Origin: Antilocapra americana
Lineage: Eukaryota; Chordata; Mammalia; Artiodactyla; Antilocapridae
Assembly (NCBI GenBank): GCA_007570785.1
Contig: ML661900.1
Coordinates: 9,246,039-9,310,038 of the forward strand
Reading direction: 5' to 3'
Length of the DNA: 64,000 bases
The translations under genes and the position numbers were made by a program. Below, one piece after another: positions 32,021 to 43,854 of this stretch (position 1 is the stretch's first letter; each line of letters starts with the position of its first letter). The notes under the pieces are model-generated. The model was not told the DNA's origin and did not search any database. It saw nothing but the letters and a program-made list of their open reading frames with translations.

Positions 32021-32902
32021 ATAGTTAAAGGGCCTGGACCTCTCATATGTCATTAAAACCCCAATATAAGGGCTTGTACCATCTTTCTGGGAGTAAGTTT
32101 TATTTCCTTGAAGATATAGGATTGCTTTTGAATCGCTTCCCTAATTTAACATGGGGCCATTCAAGGCCTGGCTTGTATCACCAAGTCACCTCAGGTGTTT
32201 CCATCTCCCTACTACACCAGTCCCTTCCTGACATTTCTCTCTCCATTGCATAGTCCAAATCTTAGTGAAAACAAATATTTGGTTGAAAAGGAGTTTGATG
32301 TCTTATCTTGCAGCAAGGACAACCTGTTCATTCAAAAATTTTACCTGCTTTTTGTCTTCATTATGCTGGAGACATAGATTCTGAGGGTATTTATCTTGGT
32401 ACCTCATTTCCGAATCTGCTTTCTTTCCAACTTAGAGGCATCAAAATGATAAGCTATAACTACTTTCCTGCTTGTGATAAGAAATGGAAGTTAATGTTTC
32501 ATGGAAATTATCAGGTATCTCTCAGGCTGCCTACACAATCCCTCACTTTACCTGTCTTTAAAGCATCATTCATATGATGTTTTCTGCATTTCTTTTTTTA
32601 TAAAACAAAGATAAATACCATTATGTTTTCTTAAAACCACATTCTCCATCACTATTTCTAATATAGTCTGAATTTGAGAATTAAAACTCTACTCAGATGC
32701 TGATTTGATAAGAGGCAGTTTTCTTTATATTCTCTTTATGATCCTTTGTTATGCATCCCCTTATAATCATCCAGGTGAACTCCATACTATCATTTGCTCC
32801 TCTCTTTGCTTCCCACTGAGGTTTATCCTCCAATAGATCTACACATACCCTCTTTTCAGTACAGTGAAAACCAAAAATAGAACCCACAACAGACACTGTC
32901 GA
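32021..32902. other. Unassigned single-copy-like DNA
   Basis: Balanced composition to about 32580 with overlapping frames of 60-89 residues (32047-32577) that carry no recognisable domain and no splice or initiation support. No repeat named. Confidence 0.4.
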
Positions 32903-33065
32903 AATCAGTGAGAACTGCTTTTGAATCCTGGTTTGTCATCTGCCTATTGTTTGAAATGCAACAGATTACTTAACAACTCTGAAAAATAATTCCATACAAG
33001 TCAAATGACCATACTAATATTAACAGAAATTTTGTTATGAGTAAATGAAATATTTAATCAAAGTA
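32903..33065 (+). mobile_element. MIR SINE
   Basis: Sense MIR order: CTTTTGAATCCTGGTTTGTC (32921-32940), GCAACAGATTACTTAACAACTC, ACTCTGAAAAATAATTCC, then TACTAATATTAACAG and GAGTAAATGAAATATTTAATC. It matches the core-to-tail progression of MIR. Confidence 0.68.
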
Positions 33066-33663
33066 GTGATAGACACTTGAACAAAAATATGCTTTCCCCT
33101 ACTCTCCTTTTCTCTATGTCAACTAATTTTTTGTCCTGTATTTCATTTTATGTAAATACTGCTTTCCTTTTATACAAATGTTTTTATATACACTATGCAA
33201 TCTGAAATGTGCAATGGACTGTGATGTTCCTAGTTTCATCTTTAAAAATTTAGAAATATATCATTTGCTTGTATTCTTAAAATTTGGTTGATGAGTGAAA
33301 CTTTTGGATAGCTAGGAATGAATTTTTGCTCTAATCCACCTGTGAGAAACATCTACATTGTAGTACAAAGAAATCTTTGTAGAAGGGTGAGCTGATCTTC
33401 AAAATACTTTAAAAAATAAATATTTGGGTTGCAGACATTAACAGAACACTGATGTTACTGAGATCTTAAGCATTTAATATATAAACAAATGTCACTTTAA
33501 GTTATATTTCCTACTATCTGAGAATATTGCCAGAAGAGACTAACTTTTGATAGCTGCTATTAAAATTTTTATTTTACTACACCAAGCTGATTTGTATGCT
33601 GTATATTTTAATACATACTACAGTTATATGATTTTGGTATGGATTAAATTAAAATATATATGT
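33066..33663. other. AT-rich DNA, nothing recognised
   Basis: No repeat or exon recognised. Confidence 0.45.
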
Positions 33664-33895
33664 GATGGCTTCCCAGGTGGCTCATTGGTAAACAAACCAC
33701 TTGCATGCAATGCAGGAGACCCAGCCACAAAGATTCAGTCCCTGGGTCCTGAAGATCCCCTGGAGGAAGAAATGGCAACTCACTCATATATTCTTATCTG
33801 GGAAATCCTGTGGACAGAGGAGCCTTACAGGCTACAGTTTATGACGTCGCAAGGAGTCGGACAGGACTGAAAATGCAAGCAATCACTCACACACA
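33664..33895 (+). mobile_element. Bov-tA SINE
   Basis: GGCTTCCCAGGTGGCTCATTGGTAAAC head, AATGCAGGAGACCCA, decayed B box ATTCAGTCCC, body TATTCTTATCTGGGAAATCC and GGAGTCGGACAGGACTGA. Confidence 0.93.
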
Positions 33896-34395
33896 GTTAC
33901 ATGTTGTGTTTGCTTCCATCAAGGAAAGCACATTGGAAATTAGAGTTTTCATTGTGATTCTTCTCTTTAATATTTCAATTTTATTTCATTGACCTGAAAT
34001 TGCTTTAGCAAACAAACATATTTTTTTTTACCCTTTATTCTGTCCTTTTTGTCAGCTATGCTTCTTCTGCCTTCCAAAGTTTTTCAACATAGTTTGATCA
34101 GTGTCATAAATATTTAGTTTGAAAAAAAAAATGAGTTTCTATAAACTTAAAAAAAACCTTTTTGAATGCTGAGTTATGTGAGTTTCTGCACCTTCAGTTT
34201 CTGTTGCTTGGCTCTTTCCCCAAGAAAACAATGTAGTACTTGGTCTGCCAGTAGATTCACTCTTACCATGGAAAAGTGAAACCAAGCTTTACGAAAGTCC
34301 AAGGAATCTGGATGGAAAATTTGGTTACAGGTAACATTAAAGCATCTTATGTTTTATGGTTTTAGTTTTGGTTTTCCTTCTCTTAGTAGGATACA
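33896..34395. other. Unassigned DNA
   Basis: No repeat or exon recognised. Includes a T run at 34021-34029 and an A run at 34122-34131. Confidence 0.45.
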
Positions 34396-34736
34396 CAGTT
34401 GACCATCAGTATCCCTAGGCGATTGGTTCTGGGACTGCCCTTGGATACCTAAGTACATCGAGTTTAAGTTTCGATTGTATAAAATGGCATAGTATTTGTA
34501 TGTAACTTATGTACACCCTCCAGGATACTTTAAATCATCTCTAGGTTATGCATAACACCTACTACAATGTAAATACTATGTAAAAACAAAGTAAATGCTA
34601 TGCAAATATTTGCTAGGTATGCAGAAAATTCATGTTTTACTTTCTGGATGTTTCTGGACATTTTAAAAATTAAATTTTTGATACATGATCCATTGAAATT
34701 GCAGCTGTGGAACCTGTGGATATTGTGGACCAATTG
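34396..34736. mobile_element. Tigger/MER2-like non-autonomous DNA transposon
   Basis: Left end CAGTTGACCATCAGTATCCC and right end GTGGATATTGTGGACCAATTG are diverged inverted termini of the Tigger type. The interior has the matching series ATTGGTTCTGGGACTGCCC, TAAAATGGCATAGTATTTG (34481-34499), ACTTTAAATCATCTCTAGGT and ACAATGTAAATACTATGTAA. No transposase frame, so a MITE-sized deletion derivative of about 340 bp. The TA target duplication is eroded. Confidence 0.75.
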
Positions 34737-34737
34737 T

Positions 34738-34846
34738 GGGCAAGTCTCCTCTGTCCATGGGATTTCCCAGACAAGAATATAGGAGTGAGTTGCCATTTCT
34801 TCCCCCAGGGGATCTTCAGGACCCAGGGACTGAATCTTTGTGTGCT
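34738..34846 (-). mobile_element. Bov-tA fragment
   Basis: Antisense Bov-tA body (CTCTGTCCATGGGATTTCCC, GGGGATCTTCAGGACCC) truncated at both ends. It abuts the DNA transposon on the left and a BovB fragment on the right. Confidence 0.82.
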
Positions 34847-35240
34847 GGGTGCCCTGATGGACAGAGTAACTGAAGAACTATGGATGAGGGTTCATGACAT
34901 TGTACAACAGGAGGCAGTAATCATGACCATCCCCAAGAAAAAGAAATGCCAAAAAGCAAAAAGGTTATCTGAGGAGGCCTTAAAAATAGCTGAGAAAAGA
35001 ACAGAAGCTAAAGGCAAAGGAGAAAAGGAAACATATACCCATTTGAATGCAGAGTTCCAGAGAATAGCAAAGAGATAAGAAAGCCTTCCTCAGTGATCAA
35101 TGCAGAGAGACAGAGTAAAACAGTAGAATGGGAAGGAATAGAGATCTCTTCAAGAAAATTAGAGATACCAAGAAAACATTTCATGCAAAGATAGGCACAA
35201 TAAAGGCTAGAAATGGTATAGACCTAACAGAACCTAGAAT
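34847..35240 (+). mobile_element. Internal BovB fragment lacking both ends
   Basis: Sense BovB from the endonuclease-RT linker: the plus strand reads ELWMRVHDIVQQEAVI, then TIPKKKKCQKAKRLSEEALK and EKRTEAKGKGEKETY, and stops at DLTEPR near 35235. Neither the 3' end nor the 5' end is present. This is unusual for LINE copies, which are normally anchored at the 3' end, and suggests deletion or rearrangement. Confidence 0.92.
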
Positions 35241-35244
35241 AAAT

Positions 35245-36080
35245 ACCACTTGATCATAGATCTCTTAATGTATTTTTTAATTTAATTCACAAATATTTTG
35301 TTGAAGATGTTTTACCTATCTTTACTAGGGAAAATTGATCCATAATTTTCTTGTGATGTTCTTGACAAGCTTTGGTATCAGGGTAATGCTGGCCTTGTAA
35401 AAAAGTTTGGAAATGTTCTCTTACCATTTTTAAAAAAAGAATTTTGGAAGAATTGGTATTACCTCTTTAAATGTTTGGTAGACTTCACCAGTGAAATTGG
35501 TTGTGGACTTCTCTTTGTTGGAAAGTTTTTGATAACCATTTCAATCTCCTTACTAGGCATCAGTCTGTTGAGACTCTCTCACCATAATTGTGTCTTGGTA
35601 AGTTGTATATTTCTAGGAATTTATCCATTTCTTCTAGATTGTCCAATTTGTTGGCATATAATTGTATAATCTGTTTTATTTATGTAGTATAATTTATAAC
35701 ATCTCCTCTTCCATTTATAAATGTATCTACTTGAGTATTCTCAATTTTTTTTCTTAATAAGTCTAGCTAATGGTTTTTCTCTACTGTTTTCCATTTCAAA
35801 AAAACAACTTTTAGTTTCATTTATCTTTTCTATATTTCTACACTTTACTTAATTTTTTTCCTTCTGATAATTTGGGGTTTAATGTTTTTCTTTTTCTAAT
35901 TCCTGAAAGTGCAAAGCTGGGTTAGGCTATGTTTTTTGGAGCCTTTTTGGAAGTATGTGGTACATATTACAGTTCTTATTTCATAATTTTTTATATATAC
36001 ATATGATTGAGTACAGAGATAGCCTCAATATTTGGCTATTTTTATCAAGATATGTTCTAATTTAATGTTAGTGTGTTCAG
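35245..36080 (-). mobile_element. Old L1 ORF2 in antisense
   Basis: TTTGGTATCAGGGTAATGCTGGCCTTGTA (35370-35398) is the antisense of the conserved L1 RT segment. It is followed by TTCACCAGTGAAATTGG (35485-35501) and TTTCTAGGAATTTATCCATTTCTTC (35608-35632), progressing toward the element's 5' end. All frames are broken. Confidence 0.82.
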
Positions 36081-36089
36081 TTCTTGTAT

Positions 36090-36500
36090 GTTTATTCACC
36101 AGTAGAATCCTATGTTGAACTTACCTTGTTAAGGGGTAAACTGAGACATTTTAACATTTTCAGGATTTTATTTGTGCAAACATTGGTTCAAATCCAATAG
36201 CACCAAACTAAAAGTGGTTAGGAGCACTTCCTGACAGGATCTAAGGGAGAGGTTTTTATAGAAAAGACTTGAAGCAAGAAAAGGAAGTTATTGGATTGGC
36301 TACAGCTTAAACAGTTACCTTATTTGGGAAAGCTTAGTTGGTGGTTTGTGATTGATTGGTTGATTTTTAGCTTTCATTTTTCCCAGTTTTGAGTGCATTG
36401 ACTTTGGCTTAGGTTTGGATTTGCTTTTGAAGCTGCCCAGACATCAGAGTCACCCCAGTCTATTGGTTTCTTCCTTTAGTTACTTTCACAACCTTAATGC
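36090..36500. mobile_element. Possible old LTR or unclassified repeat
   Basis: Contains GTGGTTAGGAGCACTTCCTG, TTATTGGATTGGCTACAGCT, GTGGTTTGTGATTGATTGGTT and CAGTCTATTGGTTTCTTCCTTTAG, a wording that looks like an interspersed LTR-type repeat. I cannot name it, and its ends are unclear. Confidence 0.35.
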
Positions 36501-36654
36501 AGCTAGTCTCCATACCCCAATATAACCCTATATAGAAAATCCACTCCAAACAGATCAGTTGTATAAATATAAAAGAAAATATATCATTAGTGCTTCTAAA
36601 AAGTGCTGAGAGAATACATTCCTGAATTATGGTGTAGAAAGTTTTATTTTAAAG

Positions 36655-36735
36655 AATGCATACAGAAAAGAAATTAGAGACTTTCCTGGAGGTCCAGTGG
36701 TTAAGAATCCACATTTCCACTTGAGTAGCAAAAAG
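36655..36735 (+). mobile_element. CHR-type tRNA-Glu SINE fragment
   Basis: GACTTTCCTGGAGGTCCAGTGGTTAAGAATCCACATTTCCACTT-like head at 36681-36724 is that of the CHR/ART2 cetartiodactyl SINE. Only the tRNA-related part is seen. Confidence 0.65.
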
Positions 36736-36865
36736 AAAAAGGAATTAATATATTGGATTCTGTTTAAATTAAAAGCTTCTCCAAAGACAGCATTAAAAAA
36801 AGTAAGCATGAAAGCTATGGACTGAGAAAAGGTATTTGCAATGAGCAACGCATGTAGATGAAAAA
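36736..36865 (+). mobile_element. Old L1 ORF2 3' fragment
   Basis: TATTGGATTCTGTTTAAATT, AAAAGCTTCTCCAAAGACAG and GACTGAGAAAAGGTATTTGCAATGAG follow the order of the L1 ORF2 C-terminal region in sense orientation. Confidence 0.7.
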
Positions 36866-39250
36866 TAATTCAGTGAACAAAACCTTTCTGAATCTCAAAC
36901 ATTTATAGTTGAGGTCACATTTTACACATTTTCAAAGTTTTGGAAGAACTCTTTTTTTAACTTAACTACTTTAGCTCTCCTAAAAGTAGATCAAAAGGAA
37001 GAGTGAAGATTAAACTGTATAATGAGCAGTTAACTCAATAACTTTTAATGACCATAAAAAACGGATATGTCCAAGACTGGAGCACAATTTCATCCAGGGT
37101 CATAAAAGTCTATTTTATGTGCTATAAATCTCACAGGAGCTGTGAAGTATGTGTCCCCTCTCCTGGTCTAAAACCTTGTGGCTTGTCTGATTGCCCTTTA
37201 CGATGAGTGAGGTTAATATCTCTTGCCTATAAAATCTCTTACCTATAAGAAATGCAGGTAAAGGAAGAATTTGAGCTAAATATATTTGCTAACATACAGC
37301 TATTTATTTACTTAATTCCTTTCAATTAAAAAAGTCTTCTCCCCAAAGAACCAAATTTTTTGTATTCTTAAAAAAAAAAACCTTAAGTTTCATAGTACAT
37401 TTTAAGTAAAAATTTCAAGTTTAATATCAATTAATGTAATCAAATATTATTCTTCTCACTAGCAACATGAGGGAAGGTAATTTAACATGAATTTCTGGAA
37501 AAAAATTTTAAAAATCTGAATATATCTATACTTAAACAATCTAGGTAATTTGTGTGGAAAAAAAAGGATTTGTTTTTACTCTAGATTGTCTTCAGTAATT
37601 TATTTTGCTCTGTATGTTTCAGACTGCTTCTGAAAGTAAGCTAGCGAAAGATATATGAACATCTGACATACAAAAATCATACTGACAGTTCTTTATCAAC
37701 TTTTTTGTTAGCTAAATATAAACATTCTATTAACTATAGGAGGAGAACTCTAATAGTTTTAAAGTATATATCCTAGACAGCGAGAGAAAGCTGTTTTTTT
37801 GGCTATTTTTCCCATAAAATCTTTTAAAATATTGTTTATTATAGCTACTATTTACGATAATGATGTTGTATGCATTATTACAGCCCTGTATTTCAGTAAA
37901 ATGCCCAATAAATGTATTTTAAAAATGCATTCTTCTCTAACTGCTTGAGATAAAATGCTGCTGTCATTTTACTGAACTGCACAAGCACATAAACATGGCA
38001 ATAATAAATGTTTTAAAGTTTCTAAAGCAGTGAATGGTAGGAAATTAATCTGCATCATCACAGCCTCTTTCATAACCATGTTTTTTAATGAGTCAGATTC
38101 ATCTATTCCATTTTGATGGCAGAAAGTGTATCATTTCTTGAAGAGATTTGTCAGCATAAAGAGCAATATGAATTTTCCCTGTACTTTAAAGGTCTGAAAA
38201 TAGGAAATAAAACTTTTCAATTTAGTACAGAATATAACTCTTTATCTACCTTGATTTCGTCAAAGATCACAGATTCATCATTTAACCTAGAACACGATGT
38301 TCCAAATATGAAAAGGAAAGCATTCTAAAATTAATGTTACAAGGTGGTCTTTGTTCCAGTGAATTTCCAGCAATTCCCTTAATCAGCATATGTCCTGATT
38401 TTGCTGCTGCAAAGATGGAATGGAACAACTGAGGTCCTTAGAAATAATAACTGTTTACCACATTACACAGAGATTTCAGGACAAAAACTATAGTCCTGAC
38501 TAAAATCTTCTGTTATACTTCTAATATAGTCACATTATGTGAGTAATGTGTTACATAGTGCTTTTAGTCCTTTGCATACTTGGAAATACTTTATTTTCTT
38601 GATACATAATGTAATTTCTTCATGCTTTTCTAATGAAAAAATTCCACGAATCCTTGATAATCTGAACAAAGGCACTGGATCTAGCCCTTTGCATCTTGTT
38701 TTTCACAAAATCCATACACCTGAAGTTTATTAGGCTTCCCATGCTTTATAGGCTCTGTTAAATTATTTTCTAGAAATTTATTAGAATTATGTGTAGTGAT
38801 CATTAGGGTATTTTTCATGTTTTCCAGTTTTCTCCTTGTGCATATTTTGCAAAGGACTGATCATATTTCCCCACTCCTTTTAAATTAAGCTTGCCCACTT
38901 TGAACTTAAGCTTGACTTGCTCTGGAAAATGGAATGTGAAATAGTTGAGAGCCAGAGTCTACAGTATCTATCCACTTTTCTTATTTTATTTGTCAAGTGC
39001 AGAAGTACATGTTGAAATGAAGCCTTTACTCGCTTAGCTTTTTGAGTTGATAACATATTAAAGCAGAACTCCCTGCATTGCTTGTATAGCATGAACCAGA
39101 AATAAATATTTACTATTTTAAGTCTCTGAGAATTTTTTTTGGGGGGGCAAGAGGGTCCTTATGCACTTAAATTTGGGCTATCTTCACTCATACTGTGTGC
39201 TTTCATAGCCTTCACAGTGATAATATAATGATAAGAAAACTATGTATTTC
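36866..39250. other. Long repeat-poor AT-rich stretch
   Basis: About 2.4 kb without a named repeat or coding frame. The part 37820-38300 is slightly more complex and includes a 71-residue motif-less frame (38113-38328). A T8G7 homopolymer junction lies at 39133-39147. Confidence 0.45.
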
Positions 39251-39251
39251 T

Positions 39252-39462
39252 TTTTTAAAATACTTTTATTTATTTATTTGTCTGTGCCAGGTCTTAGTTT
39301 TAGCATGCTGGATTCTCAGCTGTGACATTCAGCATATTTTGTGGCATGCAAGCTCCTAGTTGTGGCATGTGAAATTCAGTTCCCTGACCAGGGATTGAAC
39401 CTAAGCCCCCTGCATTGGGAGCATAGCGTTCTAGCCTCTAGATCACCAGGCAAGTCCCTATA
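39252..39462 (-). mobile_element. CHR/ART2-type tRNA-Glu SINE
   Basis: Antisense: T-rich start with TTTATTTATTTATTTG (39267-39282), CAGGTCTTAGTTTTAGCATG, ATTCAGTTCCCTGACCAGGG (39372-39391), ATTGAACCTAAGCCCCCTGC, and the head complement TCACCAGGCAAGTCCC. Full length. Confidence 0.88.
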
Positions 39463-39985
39463 TATTTCTAAACAATGCTTGTTTTTCTCCTTGGTAGCTA
39501 TAAGCACTTTAAATTTTTTAAAAAGAACAAGGTAATATTAAGTAATAATAAGGTTCAATGTAAAATATACCATTGACATTTAATGTAAAGTGAAAGATTT
39601 CACACATTTCTAAGCATATAAATTACAATTTGTGTATTTAGAACTGTGAATTATGAGCAAGTTAAGACTCAGACTCTGAATACTCCTTACTGAAGATTCT
39701 AACAATGCATGCTGTCTTGTTTCTAATATTTTCAAGAATAGAATATTGCAAACCAGAAATTAGGATTCATCATACTGACAGTTGCAAGAATGGCAATAAG
39801 GGGAAAAGATTCAAATATCAGTCAACAGAAATAAAAAGAACACTGAAATTATCGTAGTTTTGTACAGGGCAAACATCCTTAAATATCTCAATACGTATTT
39901 GGCAACTGTAGATGTAAAACAGGTAAGCTTCTATAAATGTTCTTTTGCTGAGATTAAAGATACACTGAACTAGCGTCACCATCCC
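39463..39985. other. AT-rich DNA, nothing recognised
   Basis: No repeat or exon recognised. Confidence 0.45.
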
Positions 39986-39987
39986 TA

Positions 39988-41000
39988 ATTATCACAATTT
40001 TATAGTAAGTTTTGGAATCAGGACGTGTGAGACCTCTAACTTTGATTTTCTTTTTCAAGACTATTTTGGCTATTTAGGCAACTGTGCTTTCATATGAACT
40101 TTAGGACTCTGTTTTTTTACCTCTAAAAGAGCTAGCACTGCGATTTTATAGTGATGACATTAAATCTGTCGATCATTTTTGGTGGTATTGACATCTTAAC
40201 AATATTAAGTTTTCCAGTTTATGAATATGGACTATCATTCCACTACTTTGAATCTGTTTTGTTTCAGAAATGCTTTGTAGTTTTCAGTTTTTTGTCTCTG
40301 TGATTAAGTTACTTTCTAAGTATTTCGTTCTTTTTGATGCTATCTTAAATGGAATTATTTTGTTAATTTTCTCTCCTGAGTATTCATTGTTAGTGAATAA
40401 AAATATAAGTGACTTTCATATGTTGATTTTGTATCCTGAAACTGTGCTGAATGTGTTTATTTGTTCTAAAAGTTTATCTTGTGGAATATTTAGGTTTGTA
40501 TACGCAAAAGAGCATGACATCTATGAACAGAGATAATTTTACTACTTCCTTTCCATCCAGATGGCTTTCATTACTTTTCCTTGCTTAATTATTCTGTCTT
40601 AGGACCTCCAGTACTGGGTAGGCTAGAAGTGGCAAGAGTGGACATCTGTGCCTTTTTTCTGGTGTTAAAGAAAGCACTTTCAGTCATTCATTATTGAATA
40701 TGAGTTTACCTGGGTTTTATCCTTTTTCTTTTGGTAGTTTGCATGGTATATTTTCCTGTCATTTTATTTATAATTACAATGCCTTATTGTAAGATATGCA
40801 TTTTATAAATAGGATATCTTTAAAAATATTAATAACTCTGACTGTTTTTGATTATATCTTTTGTCTTTACATATTTTGTATTATTGCTGATATATTTAAT
40901 TTTAATTTCTAATTTTTACAAATCTATTTATATTAATTTTTACTTCTCTCTCTTTTTAAAATCAATCAAGTCTGTCATTTTTCATATTTTACTTTATTTT
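39988..41000 (-). mobile_element. Old L1 ORF2 in antisense
   Basis: Antisense ORF2 order: GATTTTCTTTTTCAAGACTATTTTGGCTAT (40043-40072), AATATTAAGTTTTCCAGTTTATGAA, TAGTTTTCAGTTTTTTGTCTC, TTGATTTTGTATCCTGAAACTG (40423-40444), and AGGACCTCCAGTACTGG (40601-40617). Highly diverged and frame-broken. Confidence 0.8.
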
Positions 41001-41510
41001 TTGAAGTATAGAAGCATCAGTTAATTTTACCTTCTGTAAGAGAGTTTATTCATTCTTTTCTATACAGATGGAATAGAACTGACCAATTTAATCAAATTAG
41101 GATTGGAGTTGAATTGTGACATGGTTTCTGTTTTGACAATATCTTTCTACCTCTATTTAACAATGTTCTTTCTGATAATTTAAATTACATCCTTGTGACT
41201 TCACTGTGATTTCTAGAGCCACTAAGTCCTTAAATCTAATATTTATCTCTTAGATTTCTTGAAAAAGTTCTAGAATATGCTTGTTATCATGTCATCATTA
41301 GTAATATTGTCAGTTTCACTCTTAAACATGTTTAGTTTAGTATTATGCCTATAGCCACCCTTATTTTTTTTATCAAATTTATATAGCATATAAAACCTGA
41401 AATGGTTTCTCAGAGTAGTTAAAGCCAGCATTTTAATGAACCCTATATTTAATAAAAATATATTAGTATGTATATATAAAGAAAAGAAAATTCATACAGA
41501 AAAACTGGAA
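41001..41510. other. T-rich DNA, possibly more old LINE
   Basis: Texture like antisense LINE but no diagnostic landmark. Confidence 0.35.
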
Positions 41511-41512
41511 TT

Positions 41513-41907
41513 TGTAGTGCCGAAGAATTGATGCTTTTGAACTGTGGTGTTGGAGAAGACTCTTGAGAGTCCTTTGGACTGCAAGTAGATCCAACCAGTC
41601 CATCCAAAAGGAGATCAGTCCTGAATATTCATTGGAAGGACTAATGCTGAAGTTGAAACTCCAATACGTTGGCCACCTGATGTAAAGCAGTGACTCATCT
41701 GAATAGACCCTGATGCTGGGAAAGATTGAAGGTGGGAGGAGAAGGGGATGACAGAGTATGAGATGGTTGGATGGCATCACCAGCTCAATGGACATGAGTT
41801 TGAATAAACTCTGGGAGTTAGTGATGGACAGGAAAGCCTGGCATGCTGCAGTCCATGGGGTCACAAAGAGTTGGACACAACTGAGCAACTGAACTGAACT
41901 GAACTGA
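41513..41907 (+). mobile_element. BovB 3' end
   Basis: Sense BovB terminus from the [24 protein letters not shown] region to ACTGAACTGAACTGAACTGAA. Near-identical flanks AGAAAAACTGG (about 41498-41508) and AGAAAACTGG (after 41907) suggest a target-site duplication with a one-base length change. Confidence 0.93.
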
Positions 41908-42047
41908 AAGAAAACTGGTATACCTGGGACATAAATAAATTCAACTTAGTCAGTCATTTAGCTCATGCAATTTACATTTGTCAAAGCTAAATGATGTATT
42001 ATATCTACCTATTTACATATTATATAACATTTGCCAAGGCTATATTG

Positions 42048-42270
42048 GCTTCCCATGTGGTGCAGTGGTTCACTAGTAAAGAATCTGCTTGCTAATGCAG
42101 GAGTTGCAAGAGATGCAGGTTGGATCCCTGGATTGGGAAGATTCCCTGGAATAGGAAATGGCAACCCACTCCAGTATTCTTGCCTGGAAAATACCATGGA
42201 CAGAGTAACCTGGCAGGCTGCAGTCCATGGGCTTGCAGGGAATCAGACATGACTGAGCAACAGAACACAC
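42048..42270 (+). mobile_element. Bov-tA SINE with 7-bp target-site duplication
   Basis: GGCTTCCCATGTGGTGCAGTGG head with a second GGTTCACTAGTAAAG segment, B box GGTTGGATCCC (42118-42128), body to GACATGACTGAGCAACAG. Direct repeat AGGCTAT at 42037-42043 and 42276-42282. Confidence 0.92.
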
Positions 42271-42354
42271 ACATGAGGCTATGTTACATAGGAAGTAGTC
42301 TGGCATTTTGTAGGTGCCAAATAATTTAATTCAGATAACAAAATTTTGATTTAT

Positions 42355-42512
42355 TTTTCTTTTACCCACATTTTTCACCTGAGAGAAATGAGTTACAAAC
42401 AGGTTAAGAAATATGCCCCAGATTGCAAAAGAAGTAAATAATAGAACTAAGGTTGAAACCTAGGAAGACTAGTGCCAGGATCCATCTCTTAACCACTATA
42501 TTATACAGCCTT
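42355..42512 (-). mobile_element. MIR SINE
   Basis: Antisense MIR order: TTTTTCACCTGAGAGAAATGAG, AGGTTAAGAAATATGCCCCAG (42401-42421), TTGAAACCTAGG, and TCTTAACCACTATATTATACAGCC (42486-42509). Confidence 0.8.
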
Positions 42513-43850
42513 GCAATACATTCATGTCTGTGTATGTCTGTGTATGTGTGTCTATTAAATATATGAATTGCAGTTTTATGTATACTGCTAAAAAATACCT
42601 GCTATATACTAAAAAAAAAGTTTAGTTATGGTAACGAAGATAAGTCATTGCCACAGGGTCATAATAGTGTGCTGCTTAATTTATCTTTAAAAATAGGAGA
42701 TATTTTAAAATATACTAACAGAATAATTACCTAAATATGACATACATTATGTTGTGAGCAAGTACTGCTATCTGTATCTCCCTAACCTACAACCAGAAGC
42801 AATCAAAGAGGAAGAACCAAAGAAACCTAAGGTAGAGTGATCTTTGGTGTTAAATCTTCATGACTGTGGAGAATGTGATAGATATAAGTGAGTTATCAAG
42901 TATCTCCACAGGAGTGAAGACAAATGTTACTTCAGTCCTAAACAGACAGCAGTGAGCACTCTGCTTGTGTAAGAGCACTTACTTCCAAGTCACTAGAGAG
43001 ACTGCAGTCATATTTATGTAGAGATCACACTACACTAGCACTCCTTTTGAGTAAGTTTCAGTGGAAAGAGTAAAGATGCTAGCAGTTTGAATTCCCCCAT
43101 GCAAAGTAATATTTGAGAGATTGTTTTGCTTTACTGCAAAGCACTTTAGTGCTTTTTTGGGGGACTGGGGAGAACACACACTATATGCCTAGAGAATCAG
43201 ACCTATAGTAACCAGTGAAGATGAGAAGATACTACATCTTTTTCCAGTGTCTTATGTTATCTTTGAGATAGTAAGTTGATAGGAAGCTCCAAGATCATTT
43301 CCAAACAGTAACATCAAATAGAAAACCACAGGCTGACTAAAATAACTTCATAGGCACTCTAGAAACCAGTCAGAAGTCTACAACAACTCAGCAAATGCCC
43401 AAAGAAAGACAAAGCACTATTAAAAATGGTAGGAAATATCCCAGCATTTTTACTTGTCTTGCATCATTGCTCCCTCGGTGCTACATAAGTGTGAAGACAT
43501 GGCTCGAATCCAGATTCTTTCCCTCAGGCAAGCAAATGTTTGCAGGGTTTGTAATGTTCTGTCTATGGGCTTTCTAAGGGACTGGTATGTATCCTTCCTT
43601 ACTTGGAGGTCAAGTAGAAATTGCATTGTTAAAATCTCAGACTAGAAGTAATAGAGGGATGGTGGATAGTACAGAACATAAAAGTTGAAGGAGTACTGAA
43701 GACTCAATAGCTGCCTAGGAGCAAGAGATAACAAGCAAGGAATACAGTAGATCATTTAGGACCCTGAGAAAATGCTGGGTGAGACTCTTTGGGAAACTTT
43801 GTTTTTTAAAATCAGCTGAGGGAAATTGGAAAAAACTGTGTGTGTGCACA
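42513..43850. other. Unassigned DNA
   Basis: No named repeat or exon. A TGTGTATGTC-type short tandem patch occurs at 42525-42560. The last few hundred bases may be the decayed 5' region of the L1 that follows. Confidence 0.4.
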
Positions 43851-43854
43851 CACA

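Noticed and set aside
32047..32577. Overlapping 60-89 codon frames that might be a small gene or processed pseudogene
   Set aside because: Sequences match no family that I recognise, frames overlap in different registers, and there is no A tail or TSD.
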